Source: Candidatus Poseidonia sp. (lineage in GTDB: Archaea; Thermoplasmatota; Poseidoniia; Poseidoniales; Poseidoniaceae). From it: DNA of 9,121 nt. How positions within the stretch are numbered: position 1 is the stretch's first letter; each line of letters begins with the position of its first letter. The notes below the pieces were generated by a model. That model was not told the DNA's origin. It searched no databases and saw only the letters and a program-made list of their open reading frames with translations. Where the stretch lies: assembly GCA_013330155.1 (NCBI GenBank), contig DUIU01000126.1, positions 1 through 9,121 of the forward strand, read 5' to 3'. This document shows, piece by piece, positions 1 through 7,817 of this stretch. The position numbers and the translations under genes were made by a program.

Positions 1-3000
1 ATAAAGAATCCAACCGAAATAACGTTTCGACCTTCCAATTCATGAAGGGAACGTTCGATGAGCGATTGCGGGAAAGGAAGCCGTTCAACCATTTCTTCAG
101 AGGTTTTCGGACCTTCAGAGCCCAGCATTTCAATGACTTTGACCCGCAGGGCTTCCTGTGGGTCTCCCAACGAGCGCTCCTCCCATGAAACCGGTTTGGT
201 ACCTGCAAAGGCCGTGGCGATCTTGTAGGTCAGACCGGAGGTGTGGAGTTCGAGCAAATTTTCAATTTCTTTCCCTCCAGCAACGGCAAGGCATCCCAAC
301 GTACCGTGAATCTCTGCCATGTAGGGTGTGAACCATTTGCCGTCAAGTTCGTCCTGCCCCGTTCCATCAAGTTTCGTGATTTGCCCGGATTGACACAATT
401 CCTCGACCCAACCACGGATGCTTTCGAGAGGAACATTGGAGAGTTTTTCTCTGTAAAGTGGATTGTTAAACTCACGGTCAAGCCCCCCACCATGGCTCAT
501 GAGGCGGAACAATTCTCTGGCGTTCGTAGGCGTGGGTGCCTTGTCTGCGTAATAGGTCGTCAGTTGTTCGCTGGAAAGTTCTGTGGCGAGAGAGCGGGTA
601 CCGAGCAAGCGCTGGAGAATGGAAGGATCGATGTCCTTGACCAAGAACGCCCGGGTTTTCATGGACATTAAATCTTCAAAGGCCGACATGAAAAGCGACA
701 TGCCAAGCCTTGACGGTACAACCACTTTGGTGTGGACAATGCGAGCGTCGCCCGAGACACAAGCGGTGAGGAAATGTTCGAGTCCAACGAGGTCAATGTC
801 GCCAAACATAATTTCACTTTTGGCTTCCCTCATCAGCAAACTACTGTCCATCGTACGATGCTTCTGTAGCAAGGCTTCCGCACGTTGTTGAAATTGCTGA
901 GGACTGATTTCTTCCGCACCCATTCGCTTTGGAATGATCAGCGAGCGACCAGAAACCTCGCGGAAGCGCTTGGCGAAAATTTGCGTGTTGATGATGTAGC
1001 GTTCGATCACGTCAAGGTGATTGTTTTCCCGGAAGGCTCTGTACATCTCCCCGGGATCAACCTCTTGGGAAGTTTTGAGGAGAAGACCGTTTTCATCAAA
1101 GGACATTTCAATGACAGCGATGTTATTTGCTTCTGCCAATCCAGCCATAAAGTAACCAAGAGCTGTGTTGAAACCACGCCCACGGCAAGTGGTGATCATG
1201 TAGGTTGGGAAAGAGCCTGAAATGACTTGCTCCACCAAAATCCGACGTGAATCCGGTACCTGGAACGAATCCAAAGAATGTTCCTCAAGATGACGTGCGA
1301 TGGCATTGGCAACCTCGGGTGAGAGACCGTAGACTTCTCGGAGCAACATCCGAGGGTCTTGTTCTCGTCGTAGAGCGACAATGCAATGGCCGATGAGGTC
1401 GAGGAGGGCTTGCGACAATTCTCTGCTGCGGCTTCTGGCTTCTCCCGACCATGAAGGGATGGTTGGGCGGTGTCCCGTCACGCTCGTGACGTTCACCCGA
1501 GTGCCCTGGATGTTGGTGACACGGTAGGTGGAACCACCGAGAAGAATGACGTCCCCTGTGCGGAGGTTGGAAACGAAAGAACCTGACAACTTACCGAGGA
1601 TGGAACCTTCTGCGTTAAACACAAGGTAGGAATTATCCGGTGCAATGGTTCCTATGTTGGTGTAGTAAATCATTCTCGAATACCCACGCTTACCGAAAAT
1701 ATTCTCTTCCCAATCAATCCATATGCGTCGTTCTTCCTCCAGCATATCGAGAACTTCAATGAAATCATCGTACTTGAAATTCCGGTACGACCAAGAGTTG
1801 ACGATGACCTCGAAGGCCTCGTCAATGTCAAGTTCGTTGATAATGACCAGGCCAATGATGAACTGTGCCACGACGTCCAGGCAATTTTGGGGGAAATCAA
1901 GACGGTCCATGTCCCCCGTTTGAATGGCTGCTTGAAGCGCAGCCAACTCGATGAGGTCGTCAACGCTGGTTGGCAAAAACCTCGCACGAGGGATACCACC
2001 AACGTGGTGCCCGGCCCGCCCAATCCGCTGCAGTGCGGTAGCGATATCTCCGGGACTACCAATTTGAAGAACCAAGTCAACCGAACCAATGTCAATTCCC
2101 ATCTCGAGAGAGGAAGAGGTGACAACGGCCCTCAAATGACCGTACTTCAGTTTCTTTTCAACGTCCAATCGGATGTTTTTGTCCATGCTGCCGTGGTGTC
2201 CGGCCACGAGATCACCGAGGAAAGGTCGTAATTTTTGGACGATGGTTTCCGTCATTTTTCTCGTGTTGGCAAAGACCAAGGTGGTGGTGTGAGCACTGAT
2301 GAGGTCCGCAATGGCTTCGATGTTGTACTCCAACAGTTTCGCCATGGACAGGTCGCTGAATTTCGGATGCGTGATCAGAATGTCCAAATCCAGTTCTCGA
2401 GAGCCAGATATCTTGGCGATGGAAACGGAGGTCGGTTGACCCCTCGCCTCACGGTCATCGCTGCTCACGAGGTATTCTGCCACGGTTTCAAGCGGTTCCA
2501 TGGTTGCAGAGATACCAATACGCTGAACCGGATTTTTGAGCAATGAATCGAGCATTGAGAGGGTCAGTGAGAGGTGCACGCCGCGTTTGGTTGAAACCAT
2601 GGAGTGCAACTCGTCAATGATCATGTATTCCACTTCACTCACGATGGGTTGGAAGCGCGGAGACGTGATGGCGATGGCCAAACTCTCTGGGGTGGTGATG
2701 AGGATGTGGGGTGGTTTTCTCAACATCTTCTGGCGATCGGATTGGGACGTATCACCCGTGCGGAGTCCAACACGTATCTCTTGGGCTCGGTCGGGAAGGT
2801 AATTTTCTGTAATTTCATTTAACGGCCCGATAAGGTTTCGTTGGATATCGTTGGCCAAGGCTTTGATGGGTGAAATGTAAATGGCATGGACTTTTTTCTC
2901 TAATTTATTATCCAAGGCCAGCCGAACGAGCTGGTCGATGACGGTCAAGAAAGCCGTCAAGGTCTTACCTGAACCGGTTGGAGAACACAAAAGCAAATGT

Positions 3001-3149
3001 TGCTTGTCCATGATGGCTGGAATGGCTAATTTTTGCGGTCGGGTAAAATCAGGAAACTTGTCTCTAAACCACTGACGAACGGGTGGGCACAGCCGCTCGT
3101 AAAGTGGCTCAGATTCCATGGGGGAATCTAAGTAGACAATTTGAGGCAT
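1..3149 (-). CDS. lhr: Lhr-family (large helicase-related) superfamily 2 ATP-dependent helicase, N-terminal 1049 residues, C-terminus outside window
   Basis: The frame is open without a stop from the ATG at 3149 to the left edge; I checked every codon. Helicase motifs are visible in order: Walker A SPTGSGKT (residues 56-63), DELH box (179-182), motif III SAT (214-216), then motif VI QRIGRAGHH (374-382). A winged-helix and Lhr-specific region follows, with TNIGTIAPD (497-505) and PSWSGE (565-570), and the core ends near residue 860. Lhr proteins are ATP-driven 3'-to-5' translocases and helicases linked to DNA repair. Archaeal members are usually about 850-950 residues, but this one continues with two helix-rich segments (about 870-925 and 994-1049) resembling winged helices. 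That recalls the roughly 1500-residue bacterial Lhr. The start is backed by a TATA box and a GGTGAG site upstream. The family is firm; the exact role in this organism is inference. Confidence 0.93.
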   Translation of the reverse strand, partial: MPQIVYLDSPMESEPLYERLCPPVRQWFRDKFPDFTRPQKLAIPAIMDKQHLLLCSPTGSGKTLTAFLTVIDQLVRLALDNKLEKKVHAIYISPIKALANDIQRNLIGPLNEITENYLPDRAQEIRVGLRTGDTSQSDRQKMLRKPPHILITTPESLAIAITSPRFQPIVSEVEYMIIDELHSMVSTKRGVHLSLTLSMLDSLLKNPVQRIGISATMEPLETVAEYLVSSDDREARGQPTSVSIAKISGSRELDLDILITHPKFSDLSMAKLLEYNIEAIADLISAHTTTLVFANTRKMTETIVQKLRPFLGDLVAGHHGSMDKNIRLDVEKKLKYGHLRAVVTSSSLEMGIDIGSVDLVLQIGSPGDIATALQRIGRAGHHVGGIPRARFLPTSVDDLIELAALQAAIQTGDMDRLDFPQNCLDVVAQFIIGLVIINELDIDEAFEVIVNSWSYRNFKYDDFIEVLDMLEEERRIWIDWEENIFGKRGYSRMIYYTNIGTIAPDNSYLVFNAEGSILGKLSGSFVSNLRTGDVILLGGSTYRVTNIQGTRVNVTSVTGHRPTIPSWSGEARSRSRELSQALLDLIGHCIVALRREQDPRMLLREVYGLSPEVANAIARHLEEHSLDSFQVPDSRRILVEQVISGSFPTYMITTCRGRGFNTALGYFMAGLAEANNIAVIEMSFDENGLLLKTSQEVDPGEMYRAFRENNHLDVIERYIINTQIFAKRFREVSGRSLIIPKRMGAEEISPQQFQQRAEALLQKHRTMDSSLLMREAKSEIMFGDIDLVGLEHFLTACVSGDARIVHTKVVVPSRLGMSLFMSAFEDLMSMKTRAFLVKDIDPSILQRLLGTRSLATELSSEQLTTYYADKAPTPTNARELFRLMSHGGGLDREFNNPLYREKLSNVPLESIRGWVEELCQSGQITKLDGTGQDELDGKWFTPYMAEIHGTLGCLAVAGGKEIENLLELHTSGLTYKIATAFAGTKPVSWEERSLGDPQEALRVKVIEMLGSEGPKTSEEMVERLPFPQSLIERSLHELEGRNVISVGFF

Positions 3150-3157
3150 ATTTCTTG

Positions 3158-3163
3158 CTCACC
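3158..3163 (-). promoter_or_regulatory. Ribosome-binding-like site before lhr
   Basis: The minus strand reads GGTGAG here, eight bases before the ATG at 3149. GGTGA can pair with the usual archaeal 16S rRNA 3' end. This supports the ATG at 3149 over the next in-frame ATG at residue 11. The match is short, so it is suggestive only. Confidence 0.5.
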
Positions 3164-3189
3164 CGTGGAGGTGGAGTAGGGAAGAGCAC

Positions 3190-3196
3190 ATATAAA
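3190..3196 (-). promoter_or_regulatory. TATA box candidate for lhr
   Basis: The minus strand reads TTTATAT, the most AT-rich word in this gap. Archaeal transcription normally starts about 26-28 bases after the box centre, here near 3166. That would give a leader of about 17 bases containing the GGTGAG site before the ATG at 3149. The geometry fits a normal archaeal promoter. No activator or repressor operator is recognisable nearby. Confidence 0.6.
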
Positions 3197-3253
3197 CTGT
3201 TGGGAGAGCGTGTGTTCTCGTTTTGCACAAGAAGACGGCCAGTTGATGGTGTT

Positions 3254-3270
3254 TTATCCCTACGGGATAA
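3254..3270 (-). repeat. Small perfect hairpin just downstream of the geranylgeranyl reductase gene
   Basis: TTATCCC and GGGATAA form a perfect 7-base inverted repeat around a TAC loop, beginning about 10 bases after the reductase stop codon (3282-3280). It could shape the 3' end of that transcript. No T-rich run follows on the minus strand, so it does not look like an intrinsic terminator of the bacterial type or like the U-tract terminators of archaea. The hairpin is seen; any function is a guess. Confidence 0.35.
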
Positions 3271-3279
3271 TTCAACCGT

Positions 3280-4383
3280 TCAAAATATGAAAAAGAGGTT
3301 GCGGCATGTGATTGATCGCCAAACAAAGGGTTTGGTAAACCGATTAAACACGAGATTGATGAACCAATCCGGCATTCTCAAGAGAGCACTTCCGAGTTTG
3401 AAGGCACGTTTTGAATTCTTCATGACACGGCCCATTTGTTGCTTCCATCTCCGTTCATATTGATTGAGAGGGGTACCATCATTGAGGTGTTCCACAATCA
3501 CTTGTCCAGCGATGCGCCCACCGACCATGGCAATGGTGATGCCAGCGCCGTTCGATGGGAGAACCATACCAGCAGCGTCCCCGACCAAAACGTAATTTCC
3601 TTTGACGAAGGTTCGGATGGTCCCGGACATAGGAAGCGAACCTGCTCCAGTGAAGGTCACCTCGCCTCCGTATCGTTGGATGAAGTCATCCGTGAGTTGG
3701 TTCAAATTTTTCTCTTTGCAAAATTTCTTTTGCACGCCCAAACCAATGTTCGCCCCGTTGCCTTTCGGAAACATCCACGCATAACCACCAGGGGCCATTG
3801 AACCGAAGTGAAGTTCGACGGCGTCTCCATAATCTCCGTCCATAAGGACAAATTTGATGGGGATTTTGAGACTGCTTTCGTTCCAGTAGGCTTTCCTCAA
3901 GGGGTCATTATGCCCGCCTGCTCCAACAATAATTTTGCCTGTTAATCTTCGTCCGTCTTTGAGGTGGACGGTGTTGCCCTCAACGGTAGTGACCCTCGAA
4001 TCGGTTAGGTACGTCGCTCCCTTTTCCTTGGCCAGTTCAACAAGGGCCTCGTCATGGGCAACACGGTCAAGCATGTAGCCATCAAAGGGATACTTCAGGG
4101 GCTTCCCTGACGGCGGGACGATGAACATCTCTGTGGTCTCCCGTGAAATGGCGTGAGCCGGTGTTTGAAGGAGATCATCAATATCAGGGACATTGGGGCA
4201 AAGACGCCTCATCTCATCGTTGGTGGGAACCAATTCACCGCATTGAAGGGGGCTTCCAATCGGGTCTCGCCGGTCAATGACAAGGACTTCTCTCCCTCCT
4301 TCGGCAATGTATCGGGCCGTGGTGGAGCCTGCTGGCCCTCCACCGATGACGATGACCTCCCAGTCCGATTTCTCAAGACTCAT
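3280..4383 (-). CDS. Geranylgeranyl reductase family flavoprotein (FAD-dependent isoprenoid double-bond reductase)
   Basis: A 367-residue protein close to the family's usual size of about 400. It opens with a Rossmann FAD/NAD-binding fold, GGGPAGS at 14-20 and an acidic strand end LVIDRRD at 34-40. The family cysteine follows in QCGE (Cys48). The substrate-site signature YxWxFP-x7-GxG lies at 201-216, and the second FAD motif LVGDAAG at 266-272. Archaeal members saturate the geranylgeranyl chains of ether lipids; related enzymes act on menaquinone or chlorophyll side chains. Membrane-lipid saturation is the likeliest role, but the substrate is not shown by sequence. An in-frame ATG 51 bases further upstream (4434) is less likely: its 17 extra residues precede the fold and a TATA-like box falls inside them. 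The gene is divergent from glyS and upstream of lhr on the same strand, with a 130-base gap. Confidence 0.9.
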   Translation of the reverse strand: MSLEKSDWEVIVIGGGPAGSTTARYIAEGGREVLVIDRRDPIGSPLQCGELVPTNDEMRRLCPNVPDIDDLLQTPAHAISRETTEMFIVPPSGKPLKYPFDGYMLDRVAHDEALVELAKEKGATYLTDSRVTTVEGNTVHLKDGRRLTGKIIVGAGGHNDPLRKAYWNESSLKIPIKFVLMDGDYGDAVELHFGSMAPGGYAWMFPKGNGANIGLGVQKKFCKEKNLNQLTDDFIQRYGGEVTFTGAGSLPMSGTIRTFVKGNYVLVGDAAGMVLPSNGAGITIAMVGGRIAGQVIVEHLNDGTPLNQYERRWKQQMGRVMKNSKRAFKLGSALLRMPDWFINLVFNRFTKPFVWRSITCRNLFFIF

Positions 4384-4407
4384 TGTGAGGAACCAACCAC
4401 GACCGTG

Positions 4408-4413
4408 ATTTAA
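4408..4413 (-). promoter_or_regulatory. TATA box candidate for a leaderless reductase transcript
   Basis: The minus strand reads TTAAAT, centred about 27 bases before the ATG at 4383. Archaeal transcription would then begin at or next to the A of that ATG, giving a leaderless mRNA. No ribosome-binding-like sequence precedes the ATG (TTCCTCACA), which agrees with this. The box is short and not a perfect consensus. Confidence 0.5.
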
Positions 4414-4490
4414 CGCTGTGTATGTCAGATTCAATGTTTTTTGGAACCGAGGTGGAGAAGTTCATAGGCAAGGCCCATTACCATCGGGAT

Positions 4491-4496
4491 AAGGTG
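4491..4496 (+). promoter_or_regulatory. glyS: Ribosome-binding-like site before glyS
   Basis: AAGGTG lies eight bases before the ATG at 4505. It can pair partly with the 3' end of archaeal 16S rRNA. It supports the first ATG rather than the one at residue 13, which would remove the start of the conserved N-terminal helix. No convincing TATA box was found at the matching distance. Confidence 0.45.
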
Positions 4497-4504
4497 CACT
4501 CACG

Positions 4505-6169
4505 ATGACAGGGACTGGACGTTTAGAGCGGCTCAACGGTATGCTTCGCCGACGAGGTTTTCTCTTACCCGCCTTCGAAATCCACGGAGGCGCCAAAGGC
4601 CTGTATGACTTCGGGCCGGTCGGTGGTCGAATGCGCTCACGTATGAATCAGCGTTGGTTGGACCACTGGCTTCGCCTTGGCAACGTGGTTGAGGTTTCCT
4701 GCCCTACCGTGACACCCTACGCTGTGCTTGAGGCCAGTGGCCACGTTGGCGAATTTTCGGATTTCATGACCGAATGCACAACATGTGGAGAGGCGAGTCG
4801 AGCTGATACGCTTCTGGAGGAGCACCATCCCAATCCTGATTCGCTGAAGCGGGATGAACTTCAATCTCTCCTCAAGGTTGTTAATCCACCATGCCATGCT
4901 TGCAATGACCCCAAATGGAGCGACATTTCCGCTCAAAATTTGATGTTCAACACCACCATTGGCGCAGGCGACTCTGGACGCGCTGGATTTCTTCGACCTG
5001 AAACCGCCCAAGGCATGTTCACCTCGTTCAACGCCCTTCATCGGCATTTCCGGGAACGATTACCCTTTGGAGCCATGCAAGTTGGAAAAGGCTACAGGAA
5101 TGAGATCGCTCCGAGGCAAGGAATGATTCGGTTGCGCGAATTCAACATGGCTGAACTTGAATACTTCATCGACCCAGAAGCGAAACTCAACGATGACCTC
5201 TCACCGTGGGACGATCGCCCCATGCAACTTCTCGCAGAGGGAAAGGAGCCCTCGATGATGAAACTCAGCGACGCATGTAAGGATGGACTTATTCGCCATG
5301 CTACCGTCGGCCGGTTCATCGGTCTAACCTATGATTTTCTTGTTGATGTCGGCATCGACCCATCACGTCTTCGGTTTCGACAACACGAGAAAAATGAAAT
5401 GGCTCACTATGCGATGGATTGCTGGGACGCTGAAATCGAAGGAAGTTATGGCTGGGTTGAATGCGTAGGTATCGCACATCGAGGATGTTATGACCTACAA
5501 AGCCATGAAGATGCGACTGGAAAAACCCTACGTGCTCGGCGTGAATTTGACGAACCTCGGACCACGGTGATCGATGCATGGACCATCAACGGCGCGACCG
5601 CAGGTCCGGCGTTCAAAGCACTTGCAGGCCAAGTGAAAACCGCCGTCGAATCCCTGCCAAAGGCAACCAACTTCCCCTGCCAACTTACCTTGCCGGGAGG
5701 TGAAGTGGTTGAAGTCAGCGAAGAACACGTCAAACCGAATCAACAAACCATCAAGGAAACTGGCGAGTGGTACATCCCTCACGTCATTGAACCTGCCTTT
5801 GGTATCGACCGTATCATATGGCACGTCATTGACCATGCCTATCATGAAATCGAGAAAAACGATGAAGCCTACACATTGATGCGACTTCAGCCGAGCATCG
5901 CCCCGGTGGACTACGCTGTCTTCCCGCTGTTTGAGAAAGACGGCATGGATGAGTTAGCTTGGAAATTGCATCAACAACTTTGCCAAACATCTGGCCTCGT
6001 TTCAATGTACGATGGAAGCGGCTCCATTGGACGAAGGTATGCTCGTGCTGATGAAATTGGCGTACCGGTGTGCATAACCATCGACCACCAATCACTGGAA
6101 GACAGCACCGTCACGGTGCGAGACCGAGACACAGGTGAACAACAACGGGTCCCAATTGATTCGCTTTGA
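4505..6169 (+). CDS. glyS: Glycyl-tRNA synthetase, dimeric archaeal/eukaryal-type class II enzyme
   Basis: Charges tRNA-Gly with glycine using ATP in the cytoplasm. The 554-residue chain starts with the conserved RRGFLLPAFEIHGG segment (16-29) and a DFGP turn (35-38). A likely zinc site follows with cysteine pairs at 91/94 and 130/133. RPETAQG (164-170) and motif 2, GYRNEIAPRQG with RLREF (197-213), form the ATP and acceptor-end site. GWVECVGIAHRGCYDL (316-331) is the glycine-side element, and motif 3 includes EPAFGIDR (429-436). The C-terminal anticodon-binding domain runs from about 465 to 545 and includes SGSIGRRYARADEIGVP (505-521). Length and layout are normal, with no bacterial alpha-beta split. 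The gene is followed after 25 bases by rfcL on the same strand, suggesting one transcript, and is divergent from the reductase gene. Confidence 0.97.
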   Translation: MTGTGRLERLNGMLRRRGFLLPAFEIHGGAKGLYDFGPVGGRMRSRMNQRWLDHWLRLGNVVEVSCPTVTPYAVLEASGHVGEFSDFMTECTTCGEASRADTLLEEHHPNPDSLKRDELQSLLKVVNPPCHACNDPKWSDISAQNLMFNTTIGAGDSGRAGFLRPETAQGMFTSFNALHRHFRERLPFGAMQVGKGYRNEIAPRQGMIRLREFNMAELEYFIDPEAKLNDDLSPWDDRPMQLLAEGKEPSMMKLSDACKDGLIRHATVGRFIGLTYDFLVDVGIDPSRLRFRQHEKNEMAHYAMDCWDAEIEGSYGWVECVGIAHRGCYDLQSHEDATGKTLRARREFDEPRTTVIDAWTINGATAGPAFKALAGQVKTAVESLPKATNFPCQLTLPGGEVVEVSEEHVKPNQQTIKETGEWYIPHVIEPAFGIDRIIWHVIDHAYHEIEKNDEAYTLMRLQPSIAPVDYAVFPLFEKDGMDELAWKLHQQLCQTSGLVSMYDGSGSIGRRYARADEIGVPVCITIDHQSLEDSTVTVRDRDTGEQQRVPIDSL

Positions 6170-6194
6170 AGAGAACAATGCCTGACATAATTCA

Positions 6195-7817
6195 ATGGTG
6201 AAGGTTGAAGAACCCTCCACTCAAAGTTCAACCATGGGTCAAGCAAGCGATTGGACGGAGCGTCATCGCCCTCGGTCCGAACAGTTGCTTGAAGGGAATG
6301 AAGTCCAACGTCGAAAAATTCGAGCATGGCTTGATGAATGGCAAAACGGTACGCCAAAGAAGAAAGCGATTCTTCTGATTGGCCCTCCTGGTGTTGGAAA
6401 AACAACCGTCGCCAGAGCCATTGCCGAAGACATGGGTTGGAACGTGATTGAACTCAATGCCAGTGATGCCAGAAACGCTGCTGCTATTCGAAAAGCAGCC
6501 ACCAGCGGGGCGACACATCGATCTCTGTTTCATGACCCATCGGCACCACCGTCAAGAACGCTCATTCTTTTGGACGAGGTGGACCATCTCTCCGGTGGAT
6601 TACGCCAAGTGAGCCAAGAACGCATCGAACGGGCCATGTCGGGTGATGATGAACGACCAGGCTCAACCCTTTCAGGTGATTCAGGAGGGAAGGCTGAACT
6701 CCTTCGCCTTCTTGACCAAACCAAACAACCGGTCATCCTTGCTTGCAATGAAGAGATGGGTCTCTGGGGTCGAAACTCTTCATGGAGAAGTACGAGGGAC
6801 CGATTTACCCGGCATCTTTTGAAAATCAATTTTGTACGAGCGAATGACGAGGCTCTCCGACGTATTGCGCGCCGAGTCCTTCGAGAAGAGGGCATACCCT
6901 TCGACGATGCAGCCATTGATGCCCTTGCAAAAACCAATCACGGCGACCTTCGTGCACTCGTTCGAGATTTGCAAGTCCTCACGACAGGTTTGAAGGGTGA
7001 ATCGCTCAATGCCGCCATGGTCCATGCCCATGCAAAGGCCAGCCAAAGGGACGTCACAGTTGAGATTTTTCCGGGGCTCGACAGCCTCTATAGAGAAAGA
7101 AACAGCGAGAATGCAGCGACCCTCATCCGAACCATCGACAAAGACGCCTCAGAGTTCCTCAATTGGGTTCATTGGAACAATGCATCGTTGTTTACGCATG
7201 GACCAAGCATTCGACGGGGTTCAACCACGTTGCTGCAGGCCGACCGAGCGATGATGGGTCGTTTTCTAAACACGGCACATCGTTCTACATACTGGACGCA
7301 TCATTTGACGGCGCTTGCTGCATCAACGGCAAATGATGTACCCCTCCAAGGCCGGATTTTTCCATCCTACCCTCATTATCTGAGGCGTTCAGCACCATCA
7401 GGGCGAGCCAGCATTATTGAGAAACTTGCAGACCTGGCCGGCACCAACAAAGCCATTACGCGAGAGGAATTCCTGCATCCTTTGTTCGTGCTTATGCAAG
7501 ACGATGGTCCACTTGGAGATTCCACATTGTTCGAGGTCTCCCTCGGGCTTGGCCTGTCGGCAGAGGAGCATCTATCGCTGGCTGGATTGGCCAAATCACG
7601 ACGTTCCTCGAAAGCCCTCATCAACGACTACGAGCAGGCAGAAGAAATTCACCAAGCCGCCCAAACCAAACAGCGAGAAGAGGAACTTCAACGGGTTGCA
7701 GCAACTCAGCGAGTCGAAGTGTTGGTCAATCCCAAAGAGGAAACCAAGCCGACAAAGGATGTTCCAAACGAAGACGAAGAACCAGGACCCTCCCCCGGCC
7801 AGATGACGTTGTTCTAA
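6195..7817 (+). CDS. rfcL: Replication factor C large subunit (archaeal clamp loader)
   Basis: The large subunit works with small RFC subunits to load the PCNA ring onto primer ends. Visible are WTERHRP (20-26), Walker A GPPGVGKT (63-70), the RFC box ELNASD (86-91), Walker B LILLDEVD (123-130), sensor 1 ILACNE (181-186) and a sensor 2 region GDLRALVRDLQ (250-260). A helical collar follows (about 283-460, with YPHYLRR), then a charged, coiled-coil-like tail (about 480-535). It ends in QMTLF (536-540), a PCNA-binding-type peptide. The 540 residues are somewhat longer than typical, partly from an acidic, glycine-rich loop at about 137-165. The start is uncertain: an in-frame ATG at 6234 also precedes WTERHRP, and neither has a clear ribosome-binding site. 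It lies 25 bases after glyS and its stop overlaps that of convergent trkH. Confidence 0.94.
   Translation: MVKVEEPSTQSSTMGQASDWTERHRPRSEQLLEGNEVQRRKIRAWLDEWQNGTPKKKAILLIGPPGVGKTTVARAIAEDMGWNVIELNASDARNAAAIRKAATSGATHRSLFHDPSAPPSRTLILLDEVDHLSGGLRQVSQERIERAMSGDDERPGSTLSGDSGGKAELLRLLDQTKQPVILACNEEMGLWGRNSSWRSTRDRFTRHLLKINFVRANDEALRRIARRVLREEGIPFDDAAIDALAKTNHGDLRALVRDLQVLTTGLKGESLNAAMVHAHAKASQRDVTVEIFPGLDSLYRERNSENAATLIRTIDKDASEFLNWVHWNNASLFTHGPSIRRGSTTLLQADRAMMGRFLNTAHRSTYWTHHLTALAASTANDVPLQGRIFPSYPHYLRRSAPSGRASIIEKLADLAGTNKAITREEFLHPLFVLMQDDGPLGDSTLFEVSLGLGLSAEEHLSLAGLAKSRRSSKALINDYEQAEEIHQAAQTKQREEELQRVAATQRVEVLVNPKEETKPTKDVPNEDEEPGPSPGQMTLF

Noticed and set aside
1670..2125. A 151-codon minus-strand frame inside the lhr gene.
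   Set aside because: It is out of phase with the helicase frame, which encodes motif VI here. Its serine- and tryptophan-rich translation looks like a shifted reading of that gene.
243..2802. A series of plus-strand open frames of 60-150 codons opposite the lhr gene.
   Set aside because: They lie antisense to a continuous 1049-codon helicase frame with all motifs intact, and their translations show no recognisable domain.
3191..3196. TATAAA read on the plus strand in the gap before lhr.
   Set aside because: No plausible plus-strand gene starts downstream. The same bases give a well-spaced box for lhr on the minus strand.
3083..3463. A 126-codon plus-strand frame crossing the gap between lhr and the reductase gene.
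   Set aside because: Both of its ends lie antisense to well-supported genes, it has no upstream promoter or ribosome site, and its translation matches nothing I recognise.
5477..5482. Histidine 325 in the glyS GIAHR segment, where many glycyl-tRNA synthetases have aspartate (ADR).
   Set aside because: This position varies between subfamilies and the surrounding GCYDL signature is intact, so I do not treat it as a defect or novelty.
4637..6937. Minus-strand frames of 75-144 codons opposite glyS and rfcL.
   Set aside because: They are antisense shadows of genes with complete motif sets; none shows a domain or start signal of its own.
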